DNA from: Ignatzschineria sp. F8392
GTDB taxonomy: Bacteria > Pseudomonadota > Gammaproteobacteria > Cardiobacteriales > Wohlfahrtiimonadaceae
DNA: 64,000 nt
Direction: 5' to 3'
NCBI RefSeq assembly: GCF_002252045.1
Contig: NZ_NEFF01000002.1
Span: forward strand, 336,891 to 400,890
The position numbers and the translations under genes are program-made. Positions 18,125 through 28,436 of the stretch are shown here, piece after piece; within the stretch, counting starts at the first letter, position 1, and each line of letters opens with the position of its first letter. The notes under the pieces were generated by a model. It had not been told where the DNA came from, searched no databases, and was given only the letters and a program-made list of their open reading frames with translations.

Positions 18125-19843
18125 ATGAAACAGATTCCTATCCGTATTATTAAACAGGCCCTTCAACAGGTTGCAGAAAATGAGCAGGTCGAGATCGATC
18201 TCGCACTCGCTGATAAGAGCGTTGAGAGAACTCGCGATCTTAGCCATGGTGACTTTGCAAGTAATATTGCAATGATGTCTGCTCGCGCCTTTAAGAGCAA
18301 TCCTCGTGCATTAGCTGAAAAAATGGTCGATGCAATCGGAGAGCAGCCTGAAATTGAAAAGATTGAGATCGCAGGTCCTGGCTTTCTTAACTTTACCTTC
18401 AAACCCGAGGTCTACCATCACGAGCTACAAAATGTTCTTACCAAAAGAGCACAATATGGGCATAACGAGAGTGGCGATCGGGAAAAAGTACAGATTGAAT
18501 TTGTTTCTGCAAATCCCACAGGCCCCCTCCATGTCGGCCATGGTCGAGGCGCGGCAGTAGGCGACTCTATCGCCCGCTTACTTGAGGCAAATGGCTTCGA
18601 TGTTACACGTGAATTTTACTACAACGATGCCGGCGCTCAGATCGATAATCTTGCCGCTTCAGTCAAAGCGCGCATTGACGGTAAAACCCCTGAAGATAAG
18701 GGCTGGCCTGAAGATGGTTATCGCGGGGAATATATTATCGATATCGCAAAGAGCTATCTAGCAAAAGAGAGCGTTGCAGCGGATGATCGCGAAATCACCG
18801 CATCGGGTGATCCTGAAGATCTAGAGAATATCCGTAACTTTGCCGTTGCCTATCTTCGCCGGGAGCAAGATCTAGACCTTAAAGCGTTCGACATCAATTT
18901 CGATGTCTACTACCTAGAGTCCTCTCTCTATAAAGATGGCTCTGTTGATCGCGTTGTTGAGCGATTAATTGAGAAAGGAGTCACCTATGAAGAGGAGGGA
19001 GCGCTCTGGTTAAAGACAACAGAATATGGCGATGATAAAGATCGCGTTATGCGCAAAAAAGAGGGTGGATATACCTATTTTGTCCCGGATGTTGCTTACC
19101 ATGAGAAAAAATGGGAACGTGGCTTCCGCTTTGTCATTAATGAACAAGGTGCAGATCATCACGGCACAATCTCTCGTGTAAGAGCGGGGCTTCAAGCTCT
19201 TGATATCGGTATTCCTCAAGGATGGCCGGAATATATCCTTCATCAAATGGTGATGGTATTGAGAGATGGTAAAGAGGTAAAAATCTCCAAACGTGCTGGA
19301 TCTTACGTCACATTACGTGATCTGATCGATGAGGTCGGAAAAGATGCAACACGCTACTTCTTAGCGGCACGTAATCCTGATTCTCAACTTCAATTTGATA
19401 TCGATCTTGCGCTCTCTCAATCGAGCGATAATCCGGTCTACTATATTCAATATGCACATGCTCGTATCTGCTCAATCTTGGCAGAAAGAGAGAAGCGCGA
19501 TCACAATTTTGATGCAGAATTTGCGGCAAAACATCTCTCTCTACTAACAGCTACCGCTGAATATCGCTTAATGCGTACCCTCTCTAGCTTTGGAGAGATG
19601 GTTGCAACTGCCGGTAGAAATCGAGCACCTCATCTGATCGCAAATTATCTCCAAGAGCTCGCGGCAGATGTTCATAGCTATTACAATGCAAAAGATGAAT
19701 CTGGAAATGCCATTCGTATCTTAACTGATAATGAGTCAGAAAAAGGGCTACAAGATGCCAAGCTCTATCTCTTGATGGCTGCGAAACAAGTTCTTGCAAA
19801 TGGATTAACACTATTAGGTCTCTCGGCACCAACAAAGATGTAA
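18125..19843 (+). CDS. argS: Arginyl-tRNA synthetase
   Basis: A 572-residue class I aminoacyl-tRNA synthetase that charges tRNA(Arg). An N-terminal tRNA-binding Add-1 domain covers roughly residues 1-100. The HIGH motif appears as HVGH at 136-139 in [14 protein letters not shown]. The KMSKS-like loop is KISKRAG. The C-terminal anticodon-binding domain has the DALRM-type helices. The ribosome site before the ATG is weak. The SPOR-domain gene follows 53 bases later, the arrangement known from pseudomonads. Confidence 0.96.
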   Translation: MKQIPIRIIKQALQQVAENEQVEIDLALADKSVERTRDLSHGDFASNIAMMSARAFKSNPRALAEKMVDAIGEQPEIEKIEIAGPGFLNFTFKPEVYHHELQNVLTKRAQYGHNESGDREKVQIEFVSANPTGPLHVGHGRGAAVGDSIARLLEANGFDVTREFYYNDAGAQIDNLAASVKARIDGKTPEDKGWPEDGYRGEYIIDIAKSYLAKESVAADDREITASGDPEDLENIRNFAVAYLRREQDLDLKAFDINFDVYYLESSLYKDGSVDRVVERLIEKGVTYEEEGALWLKTTEYGDDKDRVMRKKEGGYTYFVPDVAYHEKKWERGFRFVINEQGADHHGTISRVRAGLQALDIGIPQGWPEYILHQMVMVLRDGKEVKISKRAGSYVTLRDLIDEVGKDATRYFLAARNPDSQLQFDIDLALSQSSDNPVYYIQYAHARICSILAEREKRDHNFDAEFAAKHLSLLTATAEYRLMRTLSSFGEMVATAGRNRAPHLIANYLQELAADVHSYYNAKDESGNAIRILTDNESEKGLQDAKLYLLMAAKQVLANGLTLLGLSAPTKM

Positions 19844-19896
19844 TAATAAAGATGTAATATAACGTTGTAACTTCAATCCTAAGTGATGCGCAAAGT

Positions 19897-20643
19897 ATGC
19901 CAAAAATAGATCAAGTACAGATAAAAGGACAATGGAGAAGAGTTAAATCTTTTCTCCGCTTCTTCCGTAGAACTCCCACTCGAGGGGAGTTCATTGTCTA
20001 TGTGATCATTGTTGCTGCAGTGATCGCGATCTCCCTCTTTTTTGCCCATCATGCAGAAAAAAAAGCAGCAGAGAAAGAGGCGCGACGCATCGCACAAGAA
20101 GAGCGAGCATTAGCGCGGGAGCTTGAGAAGCAAAAGCCCTTTTCTCCTGAAGAGATTCAGATTCCAGAATCGGAATTCTCTTTCTATGAGCAACTCGCTA
20201 ATCGCTCCTTCCATATGGCAGGAGAAGAGACTATTGGCGGGCGCAACCTTAGTGAAGTGCCGATGATCCCCAAAGAGGAGAAAAAGCCTCTTAAATTTGA
20301 ATTGATCAGCCAACCCTCCGGATATGAATCGGTGGATAAAGAGATCAAAAATGAGTTAGCACTTGAGTTACTCTCTGTCTCCGAATATGTTGCTCCTGAG
20401 CCAGATCGCGATCAAGGTGTTCAGAAAAAGCTACAAACCGGCAGCTTCTCCTCTACTTTTGAAGCAAATATTCATAAATCACAATTGGAGTCGATGGGGT
20501 ATACGCCAACAGTCAATAAAGTCACCGTTAATGGGAAAACCGTTTACCGCGTTCAAATTGGCCCATTTAGTCCGAGAGATTTAGCACAGACAAAGCGGAA
20601 CCTCGATGAACAGAGAATCCCCTTTATTGAGGTTAGACCCTAA
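19897..20643 (+). CDS. SPOR-domain protein, FtsN-like
   Basis: A 248-residue inner-membrane protein. A short basic cytoplasmic segment (1-30) is followed by one membrane helix (about 31-51), a charged linker with AEKKAAEKEARRIA, and a C-terminal SPOR domain (about 180-248) that binds denuded septal glycan. SPOR landmarks are LQTGSFSSTFEANIHKSQLES and YRVQIGPF. Position after argS and this topology match the FtsN-like division protein of pseudomonads; identity as FtsN itself is inference. The ribosome site is poor, suggesting dependence on argS translation or transcript. Confidence 0.8.
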   Translation: MPKIDQVQIKGQWRRVKSFLRFFRRTPTRGEFIVYVIIVAAVIAISLFFAHHAEKKAAEKEARRIAQEERALARELEKQKPFSPEEIQIPESEFSFYEQLANRSFHMAGEETIGGRNLSEVPMIPKEEKKPLKFELISQPSGYESVDKEIKNELALELLSVSEYVAPEPDRDQGVQKKLQTGSFSSTFEANIHKSQLESMGYTPTVNKVTVNGKTVYRVQIGPFSPRDLAQTKRNLDEQRIPFIEVRP

Positions 20644-20876
20644 TTAATCTTCTCTCTACTACGCTTATCGCTGACAAGCGATATCGATTATAAGAAGGGA
20701 TTTTTATCAAATATCAAGCTGTTATCAAACTGTTATCAGAATAATTACACTCTGATAATAGTTGATGATCTAATCATATTCATTGTCACCCAATAAATTT
20801 AAAATAACGCATAAATAGCGTATAGTGTAACAATACAATACTATTTATACTCATTACATGATTTAAGGTTTTTACT

Positions 20877-21446
20877 ATGTCTCGTGGAATTAATAAAGTT
20901 ATTCTTGTTGGTCGTCTCGGTAATGACCCTGATGTCCGTTACACTGCTGCAGGTAGCGCTGTTACCACCATCTCTGTTGCAACATCAGAGAGTTGGAAAG
21001 ATCGTAATACTGGACAACAGCAAGAGCGCACCGAATGGCACCGCGTTGTCTTTTTCGGTCGCTTAGCAGAAATTGCTGGGCAATATCTTAAAAAAGGAAG
21101 CCAAGTCTATGTAGAGGGTTCTCTTCGGACTAATAAATATACCGATAAAAATGGTATTGAGCGCTACTCTACCGACATCAATGCAAATGAGCTACAGATG
21201 TTAGGCGGCGGTGGTGGCGGTGGCAATAACTTTGGAGGTCCTGCCGCATCTTCTGGTTACCAAGACTTTAATCAAGCACCGCAACAAGACACTTATGGTG
21301 GATCACAACAAGCACCTCGCCCACAACAAAACCAAGGCTATAACCAGAGCCAAAATCAAGGACAGAGTCAAGGATTTAATCAGCCCAAACAGCAAGAAAG
21401 TGGAATGGCTGACTTTGATGATTTCGATGATGATATCCCATTCTAG
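20877..21446 (+). CDS. ssb: Single-stranded DNA-binding protein
   Basis: A 189-residue SSB. The OB fold occupies about residues 1-112 ([23 protein letters not shown] ... [15 protein letters not shown]). A Gly- and Gln-rich disordered linker (about 114-178) leads to the acidic interaction tip DFDDDIPF. It is followed by a strong terminator. The 233-base upstream gap holds an 11-bp tandem duplication at 20715-20736. uvrA, the frequent divergent partner of ssb, is absent. Confidence 0.97.
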   Translation: MSRGINKVILVGRLGNDPDVRYTAAGSAVTTISVATSESWKDRNTGQQQERTEWHRVVFFGRLAEIAGQYLKKGSQVYVEGSLRTNKYTDKNGIERYSTDINANELQMLGGGGGGGNNFGGPAASSGYQDFNQAPQQDTYGGSQQAPRPQQNQGYNQSQNQGQSQGFNQPKQQESGMADFDDFDDDIPF

Positions 21447-21486
21447 GCGAGACCTAAGAATAAGTAGTGCGATAATAAGCTTAAAC

Positions 21487-21515
21487 AGCCTAGCCCTTAT
21501 ATGCTAGGCTTTTTC
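21487..21515 (+). terminator. ssb terminator
   Basis: agcctagc pairs with gctaggct around an 8-base loop, followed by T5. Confidence 0.92.
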
Positions 21516-21587
21516 TTGTCCCCTCTTATCATCCCGTTTCCAGATTCTTTCTAGATTCTTTCTAAGTCTTAAAAGGAGCAACCTATC

Positions 21588-22196
21588 ATGAAGATCGATC
21601 CTCCCTACAGCGCAGAGAAAGCAGAACTGAGAGATTATTTCAGCAATGCAAGAAGAGCCCTTTCAGATGATCAATATCGGCAATATTCACAAGAGATTTG
21701 CCGGCAACTTTTGAGCTACTTAATCGATCTCAAAAGTGAGCAACCCTCAGCAATACATCTCCATCTCTTCCTGCCGATAGAAGCTCAAAGAGAGGTCGAT
21801 CTGCGTCCTCTGCTCCCACACCTTTGGCAATACAATATTAGAGTTGCCGTTCCAAGAGTTAAGCAAGGAGCGCTTGAACATATCCCATTAACAGCAGAAA
21901 CCAAATTAAAAACTAGTCGTTGGGGTATTCCTGAGCCGACTGAGGATTATAGCCCCTTAACCGAGGAAGAGATCAACTCTATTACAACAGTTATTACCCC
22001 CCTTTTAACCTGTGATATAAAGGGACATCGCGTCGGTTATGGGGGCGGTTTTTATGATCAATTTTTTAAAACTTATCCCCATCTTATCAAGATTGGCGTC
22101 GGCTTCTTCCCACCTATTGAAAAGATATTGGATAGTTACCCAGGGGATATCCCTATCGATTACTATCTCTACCCCAAAGAGCTGATCCGTTTCTAA
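21588..22196 (+). CDS. 5-formyltetrahydrofolate cyclo-ligase
   Basis: A 202-residue ATP-dependent enzyme (the YgfA/Fau family) that converts 5-formyl-THF to 5,10-methenyl-THF. Family markers are ELRDYFSNARRALS near the start, FLPIEAQREVD, WGIPEP, and the ATP/Mg2+ loop GHRVGYGGGFYDQFF near residue 150. AAAAGGAG lies before the ATG. It is probably a single gene; the YccS-like gene starts 97 bases later on the same strand. ssrS (6S RNA), which often precedes it in relatives, is not obvious here. Confidence 0.9.
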   Translation: MKIDPPYSAEKAELRDYFSNARRALSDDQYRQYSQEICRQLLSYLIDLKSEQPSAIHLHLFLPIEAQREVDLRPLLPHLWQYNIRVAVPRVKQGALEHIPLTAETKLKTSRWGIPEPTEDYSPLTEEEINSITTVITPLLTCDIKGHRVGYGGGFYDQFFKTYPHLIKIGVGFFPPIEKILDSYPGDIPIDYYLYPKELIRF

Positions 22197-22292
22197 GATA
22201 GAAGAGCAGGAATGAAAGGCTAAAAGAAGAGAGATACGACCGGACAATAGAGTGGTAAAATAGCCACTTCCCCTCGCTATGGAGATTATGAG

Positions 22293-24476
22293 ATGAATAG
22301 AATGTTAGCCCTCACAAAAATTATGGCTCCTTTTTATAATAATTATCTTCTCTATAGTCTCAAGATATTGATCATTATGGTGGGCGTTGTACTGATCCCT
22401 ATGGCACTGACCGGCGATCTTCAACTCTCCCCTATCTTAGGCGCTGTAGCGGCAGCACTCTCTGATCTAGATGACCATATTAAAGGCCGAATTAAAAATA
22501 TTGGCTTAATTCTGCTCATCTTCTTTCTAGTAGCTACAACCGTCGAGCTCTTCTTTCCCTACCCACCTCTCTTTCTCCTCCTCTGTACTTTAGGAACAAG
22601 CGCCTTGATCATGTTAGGTGCATTAGGAGAGCGTTATGCAACAACTGCCTTTGGAACTTTAGTCTTAATGGTCTATGCCATGCTCACTCTGGAACCAGAT
22701 CGAGCTTGGTATATTCAACCATTAACACTGCTAACTGGCGCACTCTGGTATCATCTGATCTCTCTACTATTTCACCTGATCTGGCCTGCCCGTCCGATTA
22801 CTGAATCATTGGGAGAAGCATATCGTGACCTGGCCCATTTTTTAGAACTTAAAGCACGCTTCTTCGACCCTGATGAGGGAGAGAGCATTCAAAAGTTGAA
22901 ATTAAAACTCTCTATTGCCGGCAAAACATTAACAACGCGCCTCAATAGTATTAAGGGTGCTTTAATACGACGATTACAGAATGAGCAATCTAATCAGCCC
23001 TATTCAGAACTTCTCAATTACTACCTTGTAGCACAAGCGATCTACGAGCGCGCATCATCTATCCATGTAGAATATGAGATTCTGCATAAAGAATTTCTCT
23101 ATAGTGATCTACTCTTTCGCTATCAGCGTGTCATGATGCAGCAAGGCAATGCGGCTCAAAAGGTGGCCGAAGCTCTACTTCATAAAAAAAAGTATCTCTA
23201 TCCACAATATCTCTCGCGCATCACGAGCCGTCTTGAAGAGACCACATTAAGACTCAAAAAAGATCATGCCGCATCAATCGAGATTATTATCTCGATCGAA
23301 AATATCCTTCATAACCTCAAACAGATCAATACTCTCCTTCTTAAGATGGAGAGCGGTTTAACAGATTCAGAGCTTTTTCAAAGAGAGATTAAAGCGCTAC
23401 GTCCCACGAAGAAGAGCAGCAAAATAGTGTCTCTGAAAGACTCACTTCTCAATATCTATCAAACCATCAATGCCCATTTAACTAAAGAGTCAGAAATTTT
23501 TCGTCATGCCGTCAGAATGGGCTTTGTCATGGGGGTAGGTTACCTCATAATCTGGGGAATTAATCTCGCTAATACCCATCTACTCGGGAATGGTCCTGTC
23601 ACCAATCGCATCTATTGGATTGTCTTAACAGCTATTTTTGTCTGCCAGCCTAATGTAATTGTCACCAAAAGTCGTATCTTAAAACGGCTCTCCGGCACCT
23701 TTATTGGTGTCTTATTCACACTACTTTTTCTTCAATTTTCACCCTCAACGTCATTGCAGGTCCTAATGGTCATTGCAAGTAGCACACTCTTTTTCAGCTT
23801 AAGTGCTCTAGGCTACTCCTTTACAACAGCACTGATTACGATTATGGTCTTGATCAGTTTTAACCTCAATGACTATGCATTTATTGCTCCAGAGCGCTTA
23901 ATTGATACCATTATTGGCTGTGCAATTGCTTGGTTTGCTGCACGCTTCATTCTTCCAGATTGGCGCTATCATAATATTCAACATGCCTATGAGAAAGTCG
24001 CCGAAAAAAATAGTGAATACTTAAGGGAAATTCAAGAGCAATATCATCAGGGGCGACATGATAGTTTAAATTATCTCTCAACACGCGCTCGAGCCAATGA
24101 GGCTGATAGTGAATTAGCCGCTCTCTTTGCTTCCTTATCAGAAACTAAAGGGAAAGATGAAGCTGCACTCTCAGAGCTCTTTCACAATCTCTGCCTCAAC
24201 AATACCTTTTTAGGATACCTCTCCGCTCTTGGTGCCCATCGCTCCGCAATTGAGAATCAACAAGTCCTACAACTTTTAGATAAAACTGCCAACTTTATTA
24301 CTCAAACATTACAACAACGACAATTTGATCAGCCAACCTATAGCCAATTAAAGAGAGAGATCGTTCAACAACAGGATCAAAATCGAAGTGATTTAGCTTC
24401 CGCCCTACTACTCCAGCAGCTAACATTGTTACTTCGAACACTCCCCTCCTATCTTAAGGCACTCTTTAAAGCTTAA
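22293..24476 (+). CDS. YccS/YhfK-family (FUSC) inner-membrane protein
   Basis: A 727-residue protein with two similar membrane blocks (about residues 20-165 and 405-550), each with several helices, and soluble regions after each (about 170-400 and 550-727). The GPVTNRIYWIVLTAIFVCQPN segment at the second block is the FUSC hallmark. Related proteins include aromatic-acid exporters (AaeB) and YccS of unknown role. Length near 720 fits YccS. GGAG lies just before the ATG. The function is inferred only as a membrane transport-like protein. Confidence 0.8.
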   Translation: MNRMLALTKIMAPFYNNYLLYSLKILIIMVGVVLIPMALTGDLQLSPILGAVAAALSDLDDHIKGRIKNIGLILLIFFLVATTVELFFPYPPLFLLLCTLGTSALIMLGALGERYATTAFGTLVLMVYAMLTLEPDRAWYIQPLTLLTGALWYHLISLLFHLIWPARPITESLGEAYRDLAHFLELKARFFDPDEGESIQKLKLKLSIAGKTLTTRLNSIKGALIRRLQNEQSNQPYSELLNYYLVAQAIYERASSIHVEYEILHKEFLYSDLLFRYQRVMMQQGNAAQKVAEALLHKKKYLYPQYLSRITSRLEETTLRLKKDHAASIEIIISIENILHNLKQINTLLLKMESGLTDSELFQREIKALRPTKKSSKIVSLKDSLLNIYQTINAHLTKESEIFRHAVRMGFVMGVGYLIIWGINLANTHLLGNGPVTNRIYWIVLTAIFVCQPNVIVTKSRILKRLSGTFIGVLFTLLFLQFSPSTSLQVLMVIASSTLFFSLSALGYSFTTALITIMVLISFNLNDYAFIAPERLIDTIIGCAIAWFAARFILPDWRYHNIQHAYEKVAEKNSEYLREIQEQYHQGRHDSLNYLSTRARANEADSELAALFASLSETKGKDEAALSELFHNLCLNNTFLGYLSALGAHRSAIENQQVLQLLDKTANFITQTLQQRQFDQPTYSQLKREIVQQQDQNRSDLASALLLQQLTLLLRTLPSYLKALFKA

Positions 24477-24911
24477 AATATTTAATCACGGTAGAAGAGA
24501 TTAAGGATGCAATACTTAGTGATACAATGAACTATTAAACTAAAACAGTTAAAAGTATAAAATCGAAAAGTAAAAAGTGTTATTTAAAAGGTGTTATTAA
24601 TTAGAAACTTTAATCAAAATTGGTATTAAAAGAATTATCAAAAGTGAGTGATAATAATTGAATGAGCATGATTTAATGAGAATAATGAAGAGTGAACTTA
24701 TTAGCCTCTAGCTCAATCTCATCTAGCTCAATCCTGTTCAACCTGGTTGTGATGCCATCCTTAAGTCATTACTCATTATGCGTTTGTCATTAATAAAGTT
24801 AATCATGCTGATAACATCGATAGCGTTGATAGCGAAAAAAAGTACTCACTCTTAATCTACCAACTATTAGAGTCCTATTTTAGAGTCCTATTCCTAAAGG
24901 AGTTTGTATAT
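24477..24911. other. Non-coding AT-rich stretch before ppnN
   Basis: Over 435 bases there is no convincing gene. It contains several short duplications (ctagctcaatc twice near 24718-24742; the 13-mer pair at 24867-24892) and the ppnN ribosome site TAAAGGAG at its end. Confidence 0.6.
24867..24892. repeat. 13-bp tandem duplication
   Basis: ttagagtcctatt occurs twice in direct contact, 20 bases upstream of the ppnN start codon. Confidence 0.9.
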
Positions 24912-26321
24912 ATGCCAAACCGTATTCGATACGATATCTATCCCCCAAAAGGATCGATGGATCTGATCTCACATACAGAGAGCGCTATCTTAAAAAAGAC
25001 AGCAAAAGGGGAGCTCTACCCTCTCTTTAGAAACTGTACACTTGCTGTGCTCAATACTGGTAGCAAAACCGATGATCCTCAGCTCATTGCCAGTCAATAT
25101 AAAGATTATGATATCGAATTAATTCGTACAGAGAGGGGTATTAAGCTACGCCTCTTCAATCCTCCACAAGAGGTCTTTGTAGATGGTAAATTAACCAATG
25201 TGATTCGACGCAATCTCTTTTCTGTCTTAAGAGATACCCTCTTTATCGATTCTGTCTCATCGCTCTATCATGAATATAAAAATGGAAATGATACCGGTTC
25301 ACTCATTAAAGTTTCAGAGAATCAACGTAACTCTTTAACGACCGATTTTGTCTTTGCGATTTTACGAAATGCCAATGCTTTACTCACAGATCAAGATCCT
25401 AATATTATCGTCTGTTGGGGTGGGCACTCAATTAATGAGACTGAGTATGAATATGGATATGCGGTAGGCCAAGAATTAGGAGTTCGCCATCTTAATATCT
25501 GCACAGGATGTGGCCCTGGTGCCATGGAAGCACCTATGCGTGGTGCAGCAGTGGGTCATGCTCGCCAATCGAATAAAGAGAGTCGTTTTATCGGTATCAC
25601 TGAAACCTCTATCATTGCAGCGGAACCTCCCAATCCTCTCGTCAATGAATTGATTGTTATGTCCGATATTGAGAAGCGCCTTGAGGCCTTTGTCCGCCTT
25701 GGGCATGGCATTATTATCTTCCCTGGGGGCGTAGGAACAGCGGAAGAGTTCTTCTATATCTTAGGTTTACTACTCCATCCTAAAAATAGAGATATCTGCC
25801 TCCCCCTCGTTTTAACAGGACCTAAAGAGAGTGAAAGCTACTTTAGAACGCTAGATGCCTTTATTAGTAAAACATTAGGGGAAGAAGCACAGAAACTTTA
25901 TGAAATAATTATCGATGACCCCGCCGCAGTTGCTCGCAAAATGAAACGATCCATGCCACAGGTTAAAGAGTGCCGAGAATTACGAGGTGATGCCTACTGC
26001 TTTAATTGGTTACTCACTATTCCTAAAGATTTTCAGCAACCTTTTATCCCAACGCATGAAAATATGGCAAAGCTCGATCTTCATCTCGATCAACCTAAAG
26101 CACAATTAGCCGCTAACCTACGCAAAGCTTTCTCCGGCATTGTTGCAGGAAACGTTAAAGAATTTGGTATTCAAGCAATTCAGGAACATGGTCCCTTTGA
26201 GTTATCGGGAGATCCTGAACTAATGGAGATGATCGACCAACTATTAAGAGAGTTTGTTCAGCAACAACGAATGAAACTCCCAGGGTCGGAATATACACCT
26301 TGCTATACCATTCGAAGATAG
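24912..26321 (+). CDS. ppnN: Pyrimidine/purine nucleotide 5'-monophosphate nucleosidase PpnN
   Basis: A 469-residue protein of the YgdH branch of the LOG family, which cleaves nucleoside monophosphates to base and ribose 5-phosphate; in E. coli it is a (p)ppGpp target. The Rossmann core carries [15 protein letters not shown] (near residue 198) and the signature [12 protein letters not shown] (near 275). N- and C-terminal extensions typical of YgdH are present. The product is slightly longer than E. coli PpnN (454). The terminator follows about 60 bases after the stop. Confidence 0.92.
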   Translation: MPNRIRYDIYPPKGSMDLISHTESAILKKTAKGELYPLFRNCTLAVLNTGSKTDDPQLIASQYKDYDIELIRTERGIKLRLFNPPQEVFVDGKLTNVIRRNLFSVLRDTLFIDSVSSLYHEYKNGNDTGSLIKVSENQRNSLTTDFVFAILRNANALLTDQDPNIIVCWGGHSINETEYEYGYAVGQELGVRHLNICTGCGPGAMEAPMRGAAVGHARQSNKESRFIGITETSIIAAEPPNPLVNELIVMSDIEKRLEAFVRLGHGIIIFPGGVGTAEEFFYILGLLLHPKNRDICLPLVLTGPKESESYFRTLDAFISKTLGEEAQKLYEIIIDDPAAVARKMKRSMPQVKECRELRGDAYCFNWLLTIPKDFQQPFIPTHENMAKLDLHLDQPKAQLAANLRKAFSGIVAGNVKEFGIQAIQEHGPFELSGDPELMEMIDQLLREFVQQQRMKLPGSEYTPCYTIRR

Positions 26322-26381
26322 AAAATAGGTAAGAGGCAATTTTTATACTGCCGACCAATTGATAAGATTTCTAAATAGCGA

Positions 26382-26416
26382 AACCTCAAAGTGATATCTA
26401 CCTTTGAGGTTTTTTA
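26382..26416 (+). terminator. ppnN terminator
   Basis: aacctcaaag pairs perfectly with ctttgaggtt around a 10-base loop, followed by T4 or more. Confidence 0.92.
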
Positions 26417-26736
26417 ATCTCTACTTTATCTCTACTCCAACTTCACAGCCACCTAAGCTCAATGAGTTTAATGAGTTTAATTTGATAAAAATTTATATTT
26501 AAATTTACAAAATATTAAACACAACTATTCATAATAGTATGCATTGTCCAATCAACAAATATCTTTCAAACAAAATCATAGTGTTAATGTTGCAAATCAA
26601 ATTGATAGGTCATAAAAATAAACTTATTGCAATAATGATATAATGAAAAATAACATATTAATTTTATTTACAAAAATATTAGATTTTTCTATTTTCCTTA
26701 AAATATAGATCTGTTTTTTGATAAAAAGAGGGGTTT
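26417..26736. other. AT-rich upstream region of the MFS/acylase pair
   Basis: These 320 very AT-rich bases hold no gene. They contain aatgagttt twice (26461-26478). The region presumably holds the promoter for the two genes downstream; several TATAAT-like stretches compete and none stands out. Confidence 0.55.
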
Positions 26737-28392
26737 ATGAAAGATATCACTTCACAAGCACCACCTACTAACATGCTTCCAAAAGTTAGTGGCTTAGTGC
26801 TTATTGTCCTTGTTTTAACCCAAATTGGCACAACGGGAGATAATAGCATCTTAAGTGTTGCGACATCTGCACTGATAGAGGGCTTAGGTGCTGATATGAG
26901 CGAAATATCTCTCGCTAATACAATCTACTCTCTGTGTGCTGGTGCCCTGATGATTGTGGGCGGACTATTAGGTATTATTATCGGTTGGAAGCTAAATTTT
27001 AGAATCGGTTTGATCTTAGCTATTGCCGGAGAGCTTGCTGTATCGTTATCACCGAATATGCTTATCTTTTCTTGGGTGGGTCGTGTACTTGTAGGTGTCG
27101 GCGCCAGTTTAATGATCCCATCTGTATTAGGAATCATCCCGGCGCTCTATCAAGGAAAAAATCGAGTCGTAGCCTTTGGGGCTATCGGTGCAGCGACTGG
27201 AATTGCCTCTATTATTGCTCCTATTGCCGCAGGATTTTTAATTGATACAGTTGGTTGGCGTATCAGTTTTGCCAGTCTTGCTGCCTATTTTGCTTTAATA
27301 TTCTTAGGCACCTTTACCATTCCCACACTCCCTAAAAACAATCTAAAAATTCATTTCGATTCAAAAGGAAGTATCTTAGCTATTTTAGGTCTCTTTGCTC
27401 TTATCATTGGTCTTTCCAAAATTAGCAATTGGGGCCTATTCACCGCTCTTCCTGATGCGCCCTTTGATATTGCAGGTTACTCCCCGGCAATCCCCCTTAT
27501 CTTCCTCGGCGCCATTATTCTCTATATTCTGCTGAGAGTCGAAGGTAAAGAAGAAGATCGCTATGGCACAGTCCTCATTCCTCGCTCATTTATTAAAAAT
27601 AAGAGTGCATTTTCTGGAATATTAGCAAGTGCCATGACCTTCTTAGCATTCGCTGCAATCGTTATTGTTATCAACCCTTACTTCCTTGAAGTAGCCGATT
27701 ATAGCGCGGCAGATACCGGGATCGCAATGTCCTCTATGGGAATTGCAATGGTGATCTTCTCAATGGGTATTCCTAAACTTTACCCCAACATCAATCGCCG
27801 TGCGACGGTGCAAGTCGGTTATCTTGCAATCTTAATATCCGCATTTCCTATGGCGATGGGGCTAACACCAACAGGAACCAATTATCTGCTCTATATCGGT
27901 CTTGGTATCTTAGGAACCGGCCTTGGATTGGTCGCCTCCCAAGCTTCAATTATTGTCGCTGAAGCAATTAGTAATAAGGATGCGCAACAATCGGGTGGTA
28001 TTCAAGCTGCGGCTCGAAATGTGGGACAAGCATTTGGAGTTGCCCTCTTAGGAACATATCTCACTTTTGGTAATCCTGCTAATGTTATGCAACATGTAAA
28101 AGAGGATAAAACTATTTCTCCCGTTGCTGCTGAATTTGTTACGGAAAATAGAATTACTTTTATGAGCAACAACAACCTAGAAAAACTCTTAAAAGAACAT
28201 CAGCTTCCACAAACAGATATCAATGAGTTATTAAAAATCAATGCGAATGCTCGATTAGAGACTTCAAGAAATGCTCTCTATATCCTTGCCGGAATCGCTC
28301 TACTCTTTCTACTCTTTACAACCCGACACATTAGTCGCCATAAAGAGGAAGAGGTACCCACAACAAAGACTCAATCATCAATTCAATCCTAA
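26737..28392 (+). CDS. MFS transporter, probable 14-helix DHA2-type exporter
   Basis: A 551-residue membrane protein with about 14 helices. Motif A-like GGLLGIIIGWKLNFRIG and motif C-like GAIGAATGIASIIAPIAAGFLIDTVGWR are visible; the long GLGLVASQASIIVAE segment in the second half fits DHA2 drug exporters. A cytoplasmic segment of about 55 residues before the last helix is hydrophilic. It lies 44 bases before the acylase gene, each with its own good ribosome site (AGAGGGG here), so the two are probably one transcript. The substrate is unknown and may relate to the acylase. Confidence 0.85.
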   Translation: MKDITSQAPPTNMLPKVSGLVLIVLVLTQIGTTGDNSILSVATSALIEGLGADMSEISLANTIYSLCAGALMIVGGLLGIIIGWKLNFRIGLILAIAGELAVSLSPNMLIFSWVGRVLVGVGASLMIPSVLGIIPALYQGKNRVVAFGAIGAATGIASIIAPIAAGFLIDTVGWRISFASLAAYFALIFLGTFTIPTLPKNNLKIHFDSKGSILAILGLFALIIGLSKISNWGLFTALPDAPFDIAGYSPAIPLIFLGAIILYILLRVEGKEEDRYGTVLIPRSFIKNKSAFSGILASAMTFLAFAAIVIVINPYFLEVADYSAADTGIAMSSMGIAMVIFSMGIPKLYPNINRRATVQVGYLAILISAFPMAMGLTPTGTNYLLYIGLGILGTGLGLVASQASIIVAEAISNKDAQQSGGIQAAARNVGQAFGVALLGTYLTFGNPANVMQHVKEDKTISPVAAEFVTENRITFMSNNNLEKLLKEHQLPQTDINELLKINANARLETSRNALYILAGIALLFLLFTTRHISRHKEEEVPTTKTQSSIQS

Positions 28393-28436
28393 TCCTATTC
28401 CTATTCATAATCGATAATTTTATAAGGAGATACAAT